64,000 bases of DNA from NCBI RefSeq assembly GCF_000829435.1, contig NZ_JXRP01000017.1:186001-250000 (forward strand), given 5' to 3'. Position 1 is the first letter of the stretch. Every line of letters starts with the position of its first letter. Position numbers and translations under genes: made by a program. Source of the DNA: Jeotgalibacillus soli (lineage in GTDB: Bacteria; Bacillota; Bacilli; Bacillales; Jeotgalibacillaceae). Below the pieces are notes generated by a model, which saw only the letters and a list, made by a program, of their open reading frames with translations, was not told the origin of the DNA and searched no databases. Positions 44,519-52,890 of this stretch are shown here, one piece after another.

Positions 44519-45412
44519 ATGGCGAAGATTGGGATCGATTTAGGTGGAACAAAACTTAGAGCAGCAGTACTTTCTGAAGAATTTGAGGTTGTGGAATGGT
44601 TTGAAAGTCTTTCTGAGGTTCAAAGAGGACCTGCACATACGATTGCTCTCATGATTTCTATGATTCATCAAGGGATGGAAAAGCACTCTATTTCAGGAAT
44701 CGGCATTGGTGCACCGGGACCTTTGGACAACAAAAAGGGTATTTTATTAGAATCACCTAATTTTCCTGGCTGGAAAGAGGTTTCAATTGTTGATGAGCTG
44801 AGTAATGTTTTTTCATTACCAATTCAATTAAATAATGATGCTCAAGCTGCGGCTCTTGCTGAAGCCATTAAAGGAAATGGCAAAGGATATGAAAGTGTAT
44901 GGTACACCACGGTCAGTACGGGAATCGGCTCTGGCTTTGTTATTAATGAAAGGTTGTTTAGTGGAGCAGCAGGGTGTGCAGGTGAAATAGGGAATATGAT
45001 AATCCAACCTGGTGGAAGAGAACAATCGAATTTAAATGCTGGGGCGCTTGAAGCGTATGCGAGCGGAACGGCAATCGGTGAAATTGCAAAAGAACGCTAT
45101 AATTGGCAGGGCGGAGCTGCTGAAGTAATGGAAAGAGCTATAAAGGGGAACGCAGAAGCAATCGGCTTAGTAGATGAGACAATTGGAGCTCTTGCGATTG
45201 GGATTGCAAATATTGTTCATACAATTAATCCAGCTGTGTTCGTTATTGGTGGAGGTGTCATGAAGCACCATGATTATTTGCTGCCTCTTCTTCGCCACAA
45301 GACCATCCCACTATTATACCCGAGTATGGTGAGCTCCTTTAAGCTGGTTCCGGCGGCTCTGCAAGAGGAGGCTGGGGTAATCGGAGCGGCTTTGTTAGTG
45401 AATCATAGCTAA
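44519..45412 (+). CDS. ROK-family sugar kinase (glucokinase-like)
   Basis: 297 residues, no DNA-binding domain. The phosphate loop IGIDLGGTKLRAAVL, the GIGIGAPGPLDNKKG loop, NNDAQAAALAE and VSTGIGSGFVINERLF are clear. It should phosphorylate a hexose with ATP. The canonical cysteine zinc motif after GCAGEIGNMII is missing (GREQSNLNAGALEAYAS there); the catalytic Asp is in NNDAQ. Sugar specificity cannot be given. A small membrane-protein gene follows 27 bases on. Confidence 0.88.
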   Translation: MAKIGIDLGGTKLRAAVLSEEFEVVEWFESLSEVQRGPAHTIALMISMIHQGMEKHSISGIGIGAPGPLDNKKGILLESPNFPGWKEVSIVDELSNVFSLPIQLNNDAQAAALAEAIKGNGKGYESVWYTTVSTGIGSGFVINERLFSGAAGCAGEIGNMIIQPGGREQSNLNAGALEAYASGTAIGEIAKERYNWQGGAAEVMERAIKGNAEAIGLVDETIGALAIGIANIVHTINPAVFVIGGGVMKHHDYLLPLLRHKTIPLLYPSMVSSFKLVPAALQEEAGVIGAALLVNHS

Positions 45413-45439
45413 AATGAAGGTATTTTGGGAGGAGCTTTC

Positions 45440-45634
45440 ATGAATCCTTTGTTGGCAAGAATCGTACTTCTTTTGGTCTTAGGAATGCTCACATTAGCGG
45501 CTTTTGTGTTCTTTTTCTTTACGTTGTTTCAGGGGAGATGGTTTTTGTTTATGATAGCTGGATTGCTCATGATCTTTGGAGCTGTTTATTTTTCAAAAAC
45601 AATTGGTTCGTTTTTTAAGCAAGGCAAGGATTAA
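45440..45634 (+). CDS. Small two-helix membrane protein of unknown function
   Basis: 64 residues from ATG 45440 (the earlier in-frame TTG lies at the GGGAGGAGC site). Two hydrophobic helices (ARIVLLLVLGMLTLAAFVFF, WFLFMIAGLLMIFGAVYF) are linked by FQGR. A terminator follows. No family recognised. Confidence 0.7.
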   Translation: MNPLLARIVLLLVLGMLTLAAFVFFFFTLFQGRWFLFMIAGLLMIFGAVYFSKTIGSFFKQGKD

Positions 45635-45671
45635 CAAAGCTTAAAAAAACACAGGACCACCCTTATTAATA

Positions 45672-45708
45672 AACAAGCTGCATCCATTTGATTGGATGCA
45701 GCTTGTTT
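45672..45708. terminator. Bidirectional terminator between converging genes
   Basis: AAACAAGCTGCATCC and GGATGCAGCTTGTTT pair exactly, T-run on both sides, between the small membrane gene and the YeeE gene's stop. Confidence 0.9.
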
Positions 45709-45719
45709 TAAACGATTGG

Positions 45720-46979
45720 TTAACAGATTGTATCCTTTGGTTTAGGATTCGTTAATCCAAACAGAGGGCGGATAAATAAGGCAAGTCCTGTACCAAGCAT
45801 GGCCATGATCACCCAAACCCAGCCATGTAAGCTGAATGAAGAAATTCCTCCGAAATATGCGCCTATGTTACAGCCAAACGCAAGACGCGCTCCATATCCC
45901 ATCAAAAGTCCGCCAATTATAGATCCAACGGCAATGCCGGGCTTGATTTTTTTCGGCTTGAAGGCTCCAGTAGCCGTTGCTGCAATAAAAGCACCGAGCA
46001 TAATTCCAAAGTTCATAACACTTGTAGAGTCAGCAAGAACGGTTTGTGAAAGCTGTGCTGCATTATTGCCAGTCGTCCAGTAGCCCCAGCTTGACACGTC
46101 CACTCCAACGAATTCTAATGCCTTTGAGCCCCATAGTGCAAAAGCAGATGTGATTCCCCAAGGATTTCCGCGAATGGTTAAGGTTAATGCGTTTAAAACG
46201 GCTAATACAATGGCAGCTGTTAATAAAGGCCATGAGCCTCTAAACACTTTTTTCCATCCTGTTGTAGTAGGAAGAGGCTTCATGACAGGAGGATTTTTTC
46301 TTTTAGCATACTGAACGAGTCCAAAGTATATAACGGCAAAAATGATCATTTGAACGGCCCATGCACCGAAAAATCCGAGATTTGTTGACTCGGCTAAAGA
46401 AAGTGGTGGAAGTGCCCATGTTTCTTCCATCCAGAAGGTAAAATGATAGGCACCAACAACAGAACCGATAATAAATCCTAATAGTGTGATCAGCATGGAG
46501 GATTGCCCTCCGCCGACACTATATAATGTACCAGATGCACAGCCGCTGCCCAATTGCATCCCGATTCCAAAAATAAAAGCACCAAATATTACGCTGATTC
46601 CAACAGGGGATACATATCCTGCCGGGGTTACGCCTGTAAAACTAAATCCAGTTCCAAGTATAAGTGCGAATAATGTAGTCGAAACAGCAAACATGACCAT
46701 ATGTGCTTGCAGTCCTTGAACATTTCCTACTGCCATAAGTCTGCGAAATGCTGAGGTAAAGCCAAATCGTGCATAAAGCAGCGTAAGTCCCAAGGCCATT
46801 CCAATTATGTACAAAATACCTTGTGTCCACGTTGTCGTTGAAACAATTAGAACAAATAGAAAGATTGCTGCGATGATTCCTAATGTGACAAGCGGCTTTT
46901 GAATTGGATTTAACGGTGCGACAACGGTCGTAGCGCCTTTTTTCCAATTGCTAGGAAGCATAGTTGAGTTTTGTGCCAT
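45720..46979 (-). CDS. YeeE/YedE (TsuA-like) thiosulfate-type transporter
   Basis: 419 residues with about ten membrane helices and two half-repeats. Conserved cysteine motifs for sulfur relay: GSGCASGTLYSVGGG in the first half and GARLAFGCNIGAYFGG in the second, the pattern of the TsuA thiosulfate importers. It probably imports thiosulfate or another sulfur compound. The usual TusA partner is not adjacent. Confidence 0.85.
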   Translation of the reverse strand: MAQNSTMLPSNWKKGATTVVAPLNPIQKPLVTLGIIAAIFLFVLIVSTTTWTQGILYIIGMALGLTLLYARFGFTSAFRRLMAVGNVQGLQAHMVMFAVSTTLFALILGTGFSFTGVTPAGYVSPVGISVIFGAFIFGIGMQLGSGCASGTLYSVGGGQSSMLITLLGFIIGSVVGAYHFTFWMEETWALPPLSLAESTNLGFFGAWAVQMIIFAVIYFGLVQYAKRKNPPVMKPLPTTTGWKKVFRGSWPLLTAAIVLAVLNALTLTIRGNPWGITSAFALWGSKALEFVGVDVSSWGYWTTGNNAAQLSQTVLADSTSVMNFGIMLGAFIAATATGAFKPKKIKPGIAVGSIIGGLLMGYGARLAFGCNIGAYFGGISSFSLHGWVWVIMAMLGTGLALFIRPLFGLTNPKPKDTIC

Positions 46980-47250
46980 TTTTTTCTCCTCTTTTCCGAT
47001 AAGCTAACTAAGTTTAAAAATTTAACACATTAAATCAAAAAATGAAAGAGTGAATGCTTGAATACTAAAAAATGGAGCCCATTATTGGGCCTCATTTTAA
47101 AATACACAATTAAACAAAGGTTTGAAAAATGTCCTTTCACTGCGCTTTATAAACTTCTTTATTTGCTATGTTATTGATAATATCAATATTTCGATTTACA
47201 GCCACTCCTACACTTATATGCCTTGTAAACTATCGTTCTTCCGAATTGTC

Positions 47251-47663
47251 TCAAGTATTTATTACGATTACGTCGTAATGAGGAACAGTCACATTTGTAT
47301 GGTCGATTACATCAATAACCCGACGGCCAAAACCGTAATTATCGAGTTGATTCATAACCCATGTAGCATAATGATTATACTCTTTTCGAGGCATTTCAAA
47401 TTCCTTAAAAGAGAAAAATTTATATAATCGAATGTGTTCATGCAAATAGTTGAGGAATAAAAATGACTTTTAGGATTTGCATAGCTTACTAGATCAGCAA
47501 GGAAAGAAACTTGAAGGTTGGTACCATCAATTAACATTCCCGGATATGACTCGAATGTATTCTCCTGCTCAAAAAAGACTGCATCAAAAGCATCAGCCTC
47601 CTGTATGGCCGCAGCCATTTGGAAATGATAAGGTTCAATTCTGATTAAATCTATCATATTCAT
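47251..47663 (-). pseudogene. Truncated L-lysine/ornithine N-monooxygenase of siderophore synthesis
   Basis: Two frames join: (1) MNMIDLIRIEPYHFQMAAAI, DAVFFEQENTFESYPGMLID, GTNLQVSFLADLVSYANPKS; (2) YLHEHIRLYKFFSFKEFEMP, RKEYNHYATWVMNQL, FGRRV. These correspond to the opening half of the IucD/PvdA family (..PGMLLEG..LQVPFLADLV..A.P.S.F..L.YL..H.RLY.F). The FAD motif at the start is missing, a frameshift lies near 47430, and the C-terminal ~300 residues are gone. No other siderophore gene is nearby. AAAGGAAGTG sits before ATG 47663. Confidence 0.75.
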
Positions 47664-47834
47664 TTTCAGGACACTTCCTTTGCTGAAAAGTAGATAATAT
47701 ATTGTTAGGATAGCGAAAAATATGAAAATTAGTACGGCTAAGTCATGTAAGAATAGGGGAAGGAGAAAAAACATGGTAGATTAAAATAGGCTATATGCTA
47801 CAATAAAAAATAAAGTCCGAGGAGTGAACGATGG

Positions 47835-48599
47835 ATGGAAGCATTGGGGAAATTACCTGAAGCAATTCGCGCAGATGATATGCTAAATGGTGTAGAAGAA
47901 TTTATTATAGTAGCCAATAAAGATTACACAATTTCCTGGTTGAATCCAAGAGCGGTTTCTATAATGAAACGGCTGATTATTCTGTTTGGACTAGAAAATG
48001 TAGAACAGCTTATTGGATTAAATATGGATGTTTTTCACCATAATCCAGGGCATCAGCGAAAAATGATGAAAAACTTAAAAGAGACCCATCGTGTCCAAAT
48101 AAATATTAAAGATAAATATATTGCTGAAACATTAATCAGCCCAATTAAAAACAAGGATCAAGAGATCCAGGGATATTTATTAATGCTACTAGATGTTACT
48201 GAACAAGTAAGAGAAGAAAAAATAAAAGAACAGCTCATTCAAGCGCTTTCTGTTCCAATCATGAGAATTTGGGATGATATTGCTGCTCTTCCGATTGTAG
48301 GTACACTGGATCATATACGTTTTGATCGAGTAATGGAAGCAATCCTTAATACATGTGTAAAGGATAGAATTAGTCATTTTTTAATTGACTTAAGCGGTGT
48401 TGCAGAATTGGATGAGGCAAGTACATATCGATTATCTCAAATGACATCATCCCTTCGATTGATAGGAACTCAGTGCTATCTCGTTGGAATTGGTCCAGAG
48501 CTTGCAACAAAGATGACAGGTCAAGCGAGTAATAGCAAAAACTTTAGAAATATACGAAAAGCACTCCAAGTTATTTTAGAAAAAAATCCTGGTACATAA
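47835..48599 (+). CDS. PAS-STAS protein (RsbR-family like)
   Basis: 254 residues: a PAS domain (about 18-125; EEFIIVANKDYTISWLNPRA) and a C-terminal STAS domain (about 140-250; ALPIVGTLDHIRFDRVMEAI, LIDLSGVAELDEASTYRL). This is the arrangement of stressosome proteins with PAS sensors, like YtvA but without its flavin-binding NCRFLQ cysteine motif. At the two expected phosphorylation positions it has Glu194 (ELDEAS) and Lys226, so it probably is not phosphorylated by RsbT in the standard way. A GAGGAG site precedes ATG 47835. Confidence 0.82.
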   Translation: MEALGKLPEAIRADDMLNGVEEFIIVANKDYTISWLNPRAVSIMKRLIILFGLENVEQLIGLNMDVFHHNPGHQRKMMKNLKETHRVQINIKDKYIAETLISPIKNKDQEIQGYLLMLLDVTEQVREEKIKEQLIQALSVPIMRIWDDIAALPIVGTLDHIRFDRVMEAILNTCVKDRISHFLIDLSGVAELDEASTYRLSQMTSSLRLIGTQCYLVGIGPELATKMTGQASNSKNFRNIRKALQVILEKNPGT

Positions 48600-48638
48600 A
48601 AAAACGATTCTGTCCTTTTTGGATAGAATCGTTTTTTT
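48599..48638 (+). terminator. Terminator of the PAS-STAS gene
   Basis: AACGATTCTGTCC and GGATAGAATCGTT pair with one G-U around five T, followed by a long T-run. Confidence 0.88.
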
Positions 48639-48674
48639 ACGTACCAGATCCAAAGAAATTAATTTTGAAATGTA

Positions 48675-48776
48675 TCACAGGCTGATGATCCATAAAAGCA
48701 TGGCTGTAATAAGACCTGTCCCTGCAAATCCAGTTAACACATCATATTTATTATAAGCAATTTTTTCTTCATTCAT
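48675..48776 (-). CDS. 33-residue single-helix membrane peptide
   Basis: MNEEKIAYNKYDVLTGFAG followed by a hydrophobic helix TGLITAMLLWIISL. The ATG at 48776 is 9 bases after AAGGGAG. An ATG six bases upstream is too close to the ribosome site. Unknown function; supported only by the ribosome site and the helix. Confidence 0.5.
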   Translation of the reverse strand: MNEEKIAYNKYDVLTGFAGTGLITAMLLWIISL

Positions 48777-48891
48777 AATCATCTTCTCCCTTCGTTCTCT
48801 TTATTAGACTATTCCTTTATTGGTTGCATTTTAAACATTTTACAATTATAATTTTTCAATTTTATTATTTTAATAGGGCAGTGAAAAAAAG

Positions 48892-48917
48892 GTTTCAATA
48901 ACAGGAATAAAGGTAAA
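48892..48917 (+). promoter_or_regulatory. Possible sigma-B promoter of csbD
   Basis: GTTTCA (48892-48897), 14 bases, GGTAAA (48912-48917). This is a partial match to the sigma-B pattern GTTTAA / GGGTAT; csbD homologs are sigma-B-controlled in B. subtilis, which supports the reading. Confidence 0.4.
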
Positions 48918-48950
48918 AGTACATACAACAATCCATAAGGAGGAGTTCAA

Positions 48951-49127
48951 ATGAGTGATCAAAGAGGACTTGGCGATAAAGTGAAAGGTGCAGTAAACAA
49001 AGCAAAGGGTGAAGTAAAGGATCAGGTAGGAAATGCAACCAATGACCGATCTTTGCAAGCAGAAGGTAAAAAGGATAAAGTGAAAGGTGATGCGCAAGAG
49101 GGAATAGGGAATTTGAAAGAAAAATAG
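48951..49127 (+). CDS. CsbD-family stress protein
   Basis: 58 residues, highly charged and helical: GLGDKVKGAVNKAKGEVKDQ, then NATNDRSLQAEGKKDKVKGD. This is the CsbD fold, a small four-helix stress protein of unknown mechanism, typically under sigma-B. AAGGAGGAG lies 6 bases before the ATG. Confidence 0.88.
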   Translation: MSDQRGLGDKVKGAVNKAKGEVKDQVGNATNDRSLQAEGKKDKVKGDAQEGIGNLKEK

Positions 49128-49164
49128 CATTAATCAAGTAAACGATTAAAGTAAATGAAAGCTG

Positions 49165-49209
49165 GAGCTTGTCTAATAAATGACGATTTATTAGACAAGC
49201 TCTTTTTAT
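49165..49209 (+). terminator. Terminator of csbD
   Basis: GAGCTTGTCTAATAAA (49165-49180) and its exact complement (49187-49202) enclose TGACGA; then five T. The MITE-like repeat copy B sits immediately behind it. Confidence 0.9.
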
Positions 49210-49213
49210 TTTT

Positions 49214-49404
49214 GACTTTGTTAAACGTGTCTATTGATTGCAGCACGCAGGCGCTCGCTTTCCGCGGGGCGGACGGTGAGCCTCCCAGGTCGCAGACACG
49301 CATCTGCTTAAATCTCACATGTCCCGCTTCAGTCCGCAGGAGTCTCGCATATCCTTTCTTCCAATCAACGCTGTGCAAAAATCAACAATGGACTTTAACA
49401 TAGC
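49214..49404. repeat. MITE-like repeat, copy B (longest)
   Basis: Starts GACTTTGTTAAACGTG and ends GGACTTTAACATAGC. The centre shares CGCTCGCTTTCCGCGGG with copy A, and CAATCAACGCTGTGCAAAAA is close to copy A's right part. Direct repeats TTTATTTTT flank it (49205-49213 and 49405-49413). Open frames crossing it in both directions are chance. Confidence 0.78.
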
Positions 49405-49439
49405 TTTATTTTTAGAGGAAAAATAAATATTTGAGTATA

Positions 49440-49937
49440 GCTAACCTGAGGATATTGATAGTATGGTTGTCAATATTTCAGCCCATTTACGACCTTCATC
49501 GCTTCGTGATAGTTTTCAGTATACACAGAAGAGGAAAGACCGTACTCTATATTATTACTCAATTAAATTGCTTCATCTATCGTTTTGGAGGTTACAACTG
49601 GAAGAACCGCCCGAAGATTTCTTCTTTAATAATTTTCATATCATGAGTAGCATTCACGATCAGTGTCGGCTCGTAGAAAAAACCGATCGAGTCGTTTTCC
49701 CAAATAAAAGCACCCTTGTGCCTTCTTGTTTGGCTTCTTCAACCATTTCATGAACAGTATTGAGCCTATCCTCGCTGACAAGAGGACCTAGATCAAGATT
49801 GTCTTCTTCATTTGGATTGCCTGCTTTTTCTTTTTTCATTGCATTCTCGATTTTTTCGATGAATGATTCGGCAACAGCCTCTTAAACAAAGACACGTTCT
49901 GCGTTTGTACAAGCTTGTCCAGGGCTTGTGTTCGATC
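49440..49937 (-). pseudogene. Aldehyde dehydrogenase remnant
   Basis: The minus strand reads NTSPGQACTNAERVFV (catalytic Cys region), a TAA where Gln would fit, EAVAESFIEKIENAMKKEK, NLDLGPLVSEDRLNTVHEMV; after frameshifts, SIGFFYEPTLIVNATHDMKI, IKEEIFG, VLPVVTSKTIDEAI, then YGLSSSVYTENYHEAMKVVN. These are consecutive ALDH segments. The N-terminal half and the last part are missing, and at least three frameshifts or stops occur. Its downstream end lies close to repeat copy B. Confidence 0.85.
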
Positions 49938-50017
49938 ATACCTAGCTCCTCCTCTAAAAATTATAATAGTCCATGTATTCCACTTTTTAAGATAAGAAAC
50001 ATAATTGAGCACATTTA

Positions 50018-50452
50018 TCATTGAATGGTCGGTTCTAGTCTGATTTCTACATTTCCTCTTAGAGCTCTGGAAATCATACAGCTTTCTTCAGATTTCTGTA
50101 TATAGCGAACTATGCGATCGTAGTGATCGTTCCCCCCATTCATGCGCACGTATGGCCGGTGAATAATCGTTTTATATGTGATTACACCTTTAACAACTTC
50201 TACAATGCCTTCAGACTCAAGTGACATTTCTGCAACATCAATTTTCGCTCGTTCAAGCATTGCTGCCAGCGTAATAATATAGCAGGTGGCAGCTGCTCCA
50301 AGTAGCATTTCATCTGGATTCGTGCCAATACCTGGACCTTCCATTTCTGAAGGGATGGATATCTTTGTTTTAAGGTTTTCAGTTGAGATCGTTCCTACAC
50401 TATTTCTGCCTCCTGGCCAATCGGCAGTTAAATGAAATGAATGTAAGGCCAT
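50018..50452 (-). CDS. OsmC/Ohr family protein
   Basis: 144 residues. OsmC fold with two redox cysteines: GAAATCYIITLAAMLERA (first) and EESCMISRALRG (second). Such proteins reduce organic hydroperoxides. The start follows AAAGGAAG. Upstream lies repeat copy C. It stands alone. Confidence 0.85.
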   Translation of the reverse strand: MALHSFHLTADWPGGRNSVGTISTENLKTKISIPSEMEGPGIGTNPDEMLLGAAATCYIITLAAMLERAKIDVAEMSLESEGIVEVVKGVITYKTIIHRPYVRMNGGNDHYDRIVRYIQKSEESCMISRALRGNVEIRLEPTIQ

Positions 50453-50475
50453 TCGATTCGCTTCCTTTCATTTTA

Positions 50476-50573
50476 GCTATGTTAAAGTCCATTTTTGATT
50501 TTTACACAGTGTTGATTGTAGCGGAACGCGAGCAACTGCTTCGGAAATCAACAAGCACGTTTAACAAAGCCTG
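50476..50573. repeat. MITE-like repeat, copy C (short, inverted)
   Basis: In reverse orientation relative to A and B. Its reverse complement begins CTTTGTTAAACGTG and ends GGACTTTAACATAGC, with GTTGATTTCCG and CAATCAACACTGTG inside; the GC-rich centre is mostly deleted. CATTTTA flanks both sides (50469-50475 and 50574-50580). Confidence 0.75.
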
Positions 50574-50731
50574 CATTTTAAAAAATACTTCTCATCATTT
50601 TATCATTTCTGCGTGATACGATCATAATTGAGGATTATAAAATGTGAGGTTTATTACTAATTAGAATGGGAAGATTTTTGATCGCCTGTGCTACAATATC
50701 GACAAACATAAAAAGAGGCAGGGGAGCCGAA

Positions 50732-51436
50732 ATGCAAGAAAAAGAAAAAATATTAATTGTAGAAGATGAGGAGAAAATTGCAAGAGTCCTAGAGTTAGAG
50801 CTGGAGTATGAAGGATACGAGGTGACGAAAGCAGCCACTGGATTTGAAGGATTAGAGAAATATAGAGCACAGGAATGGGATCTCGTTTTACTTGATATCA
50901 TGCTGCCTGAAATGAGCGGGATTGAAGTACTTAGAAGAATACGAGCAGATCAAAAATTAACACCAGTCATTCTATTAACAGCGAAGGATTCTGTAGAGGA
51001 TAAAGTGTCAGGCCTAGATCTTGGCGCCAATGACTATATGACGAAACCATTTCAAATTGAAGAGCTGCTGGCAAGAATTCGAGCGGCGCTTCGATTGCGT
51101 CCGGCGCGTGCTGGTGAGATAAATCCGAATGAAAAGGAGTGGCTAAAGGTTGCAGACCTTCGTTTAAATGAAAAAACAAGAGAGGTCAATCGGGCTGAAA
51201 CTTCGATTGAGCTTACCCCTCGTGAGTTTGATCTGCTAGTTTATTTAATGCGCAATCAGCGTCAGGTGATGAATCGTGAGCAAATTTTAAACGCAGTATG
51301 GGGCTATGATTATTTTGGTGATACAAATGTAGTAGATGTATATATCCGTTATGTCAGAAAAAAAGTTGATTATGGCCAGCAAACAGCACTTATACATACG
51401 GTTCGCGGCGTTGGCTATGTGATCAAGGAGGTCTAA
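50732..51436 (+). CDS. OmpR-family response regulator (YkoG-like)
   Basis: 234 residues from ATG 50732, after GGGGAGCC; earlier in-frame ATG 50666 adds a non-family segment. The receiver has the acidic pair EDEE, phospho-acceptor Asp in DLVLLDIMLPEMSG, the Thr/Lys switch LLTAKDS and YMTKPF. The winged helix (about 135-232) ends VDVYIRYVRKKVDYG..., IHTVRGVGYVIKEV. It pairs with the sensor kinase downstream (TAATG overlap) and a PepSY protein, the arrangement of B. subtilis ykoGHI. Confidence 0.9.
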   Translation: MQEKEKILIVEDEEKIARVLELELEYEGYEVTKAATGFEGLEKYRAQEWDLVLLDIMLPEMSGIEVLRRIRADQKLTPVILLTAKDSVEDKVSGLDLGANDYMTKPFQIEELLARIRAALRLRPARAGEINPNEKEWLKVADLRLNEKTREVNRAETSIELTPREFDLLVYLMRNQRQVMNREQILNAVWGYDYFGDTNVVDVYIRYVRKKVDYGQQTALIHTVRGVGYVIKEV

Positions 51437-52812
51437 TGAAGCTTCAAAACAAAATTCATCTGTATTCTTCTGCTGTATTCGGGATTCTATTAGTTTTGTT
51501 GAATGTTTCAATTTATTTATTATTTAGCAGCTTAACGTTAAATAGTGAGCTTGAGCAAACAAAATTTGCGGCAGTAAACGTATTACGTGGAATTAATGCT
51601 ACTGCAGGAGATATACCAACTGATGAGCTTCTGCGAGCATATGTGCCAGCAAACGGGATAGTTCGAATTGTATCTGATTCGGATGAATTAGTAGGTCAAT
51701 CTTTATCTCCCTCTGAGCTTGAACTGGGTGGGGTTCCTAATACATTTTATTCAGAAGAAGTAAATGAAATCTTTCCATTTAATAGTAAAAATTATGCATT
51801 TGTTTCTATTCCGATCATCTGGAACGATGGCAGTGTTTTTAGTCTTCAATTTATGGAAAGCCTGCAATCGACAGAAGACAACCTTCAAGTGCTAAGAAAT
51901 ATCCTTATTATCGTGACGCTGTTAGCGATGATCCCGGTTGTGCTTTCTGGACGTGTTTTGAGTAATATCATTGTTCGTCCGATCACATCCATGATCCAGA
52001 CGATGAAGGAAATCCAGCAAAGCGGACAATTCAAACGAATTCAATTAAAAGAGAAATCAAAAGATGAGCTTAACGAAATGGGCAATACATTTAACAGGAT
52101 GATTGAATTACTTGAATCAAACTATGATAAACAGGAGCAATTCGTATCCAACGCTTCTCACGAACTCAAGACGCCCTTAACAGTCATTGAAAGCTATGCC
52201 AGCTTATTGAAAAGAAGGGGAAAGGAACGTCCGGATTTATTTGATGAATCGGTAGAGGCTATTTACTCAGAGGCGATTCGTATGAAGGATATGACTCAGC
52301 AGCTTCTGCTTTTAGCAAGACAAGAAGAGCAGTGGAATGTAACAATAGAATCATTAAATCTCAATCAGTTAACCGAAGACTCTATTAAAGCTTTTCAGAA
52401 TGCCTATCAGCGTGAAGTGGAGCTGGTCATGCTAAGTGAAATTGACATTATGAGTGACCGGCAAAAACTGAAACAACTCATCTTTATTTTTTTAGACAAT
52501 GCAAAAAAATATAGTGATGAACGGATTACAATTTATGTTGGACAAACAGGTCATGAAGGGTACATTCGAATTGAAGACAAAGGAATTGGTATTCCAAAAG
52601 AGGATCTGCCTAAAGTATTTGATCGATTTTATCGAGTTGACAAAGCGAGGAGCAGAAAATCTGGTGGGTCAGGTCTAGGATTATCTCTTGCTAGAGATAT
52701 TGGGGATGCGCTAAAGGCCAAAATAGAACTTGACAGTCTAGAAGACGTTGGTACAACTGCAACGATCTTTCTGCCAAAGCAATTGGAGCCATCAATTCAT
52801 CAAAAAGTTTGA
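51436..52812 (+). CDS. Sensor histidine kinase (YkoH-like)
   Basis: 458 residues. Two membrane helices (about 10-32 and 155-180) flank an extracellular sensor; then a HAMP linker, the H-box SNASHELKTPLTVIESYASL, N-box FLDNAKKYSDE, and G-boxes DKGIGIPKEDLPKVFDRFYR and SGGSGLGLSLARD. A complete orthodox kinase. Its ATG overlaps the stop of the response regulator gene by one base, behind AAGGAGG. Confidence 0.92.
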   Translation: MKLQNKIHLYSSAVFGILLVLLNVSIYLLFSSLTLNSELEQTKFAAVNVLRGINATAGDIPTDELLRAYVPANGIVRIVSDSDELVGQSLSPSELELGGVPNTFYSEEVNEIFPFNSKNYAFVSIPIIWNDGSVFSLQFMESLQSTEDNLQVLRNILIIVTLLAMIPVVLSGRVLSNIIVRPITSMIQTMKEIQQSGQFKRIQLKEKSKDELNEMGNTFNRMIELLESNYDKQEQFVSNASHELKTPLTVIESYASLLKRRGKERPDLFDESVEAIYSEAIRMKDMTQQLLLLARQEEQWNVTIESLNLNQLTEDSIKAFQNAYQREVELVMLSEIDIMSDRQKLKQLIFIFLDNAKKYSDERITIYVGQTGHEGYIRIEDKGIGIPKEDLPKVFDRFYRVDKARSRKSGGSGLGLSLARDIGDALKAKIELDSLEDVGTTATIFLPKQLEPSIHQKV

Positions 52813-52890
52813 AGAAAAAGATGAATATTCTCATTAAAATCTAATATTTTGACCCTATAATGTAAGTATATTGGTAAATGAGGTGAAAAA

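Noticed and set aside
47664-47774. Hydrophobic N-terminal extension of the N-hydroxylase remnant
   Set aside because: The family has no such segment and the ribosome site points to ATG 47663; the extension is chance AT-rich sequence.
49130-49403. Open frames on both strands across 49.13-49.40 kb
   Set aside because: They lie inside the csbD terminator and repeat copy B; no ribosome site or protein-like composition.
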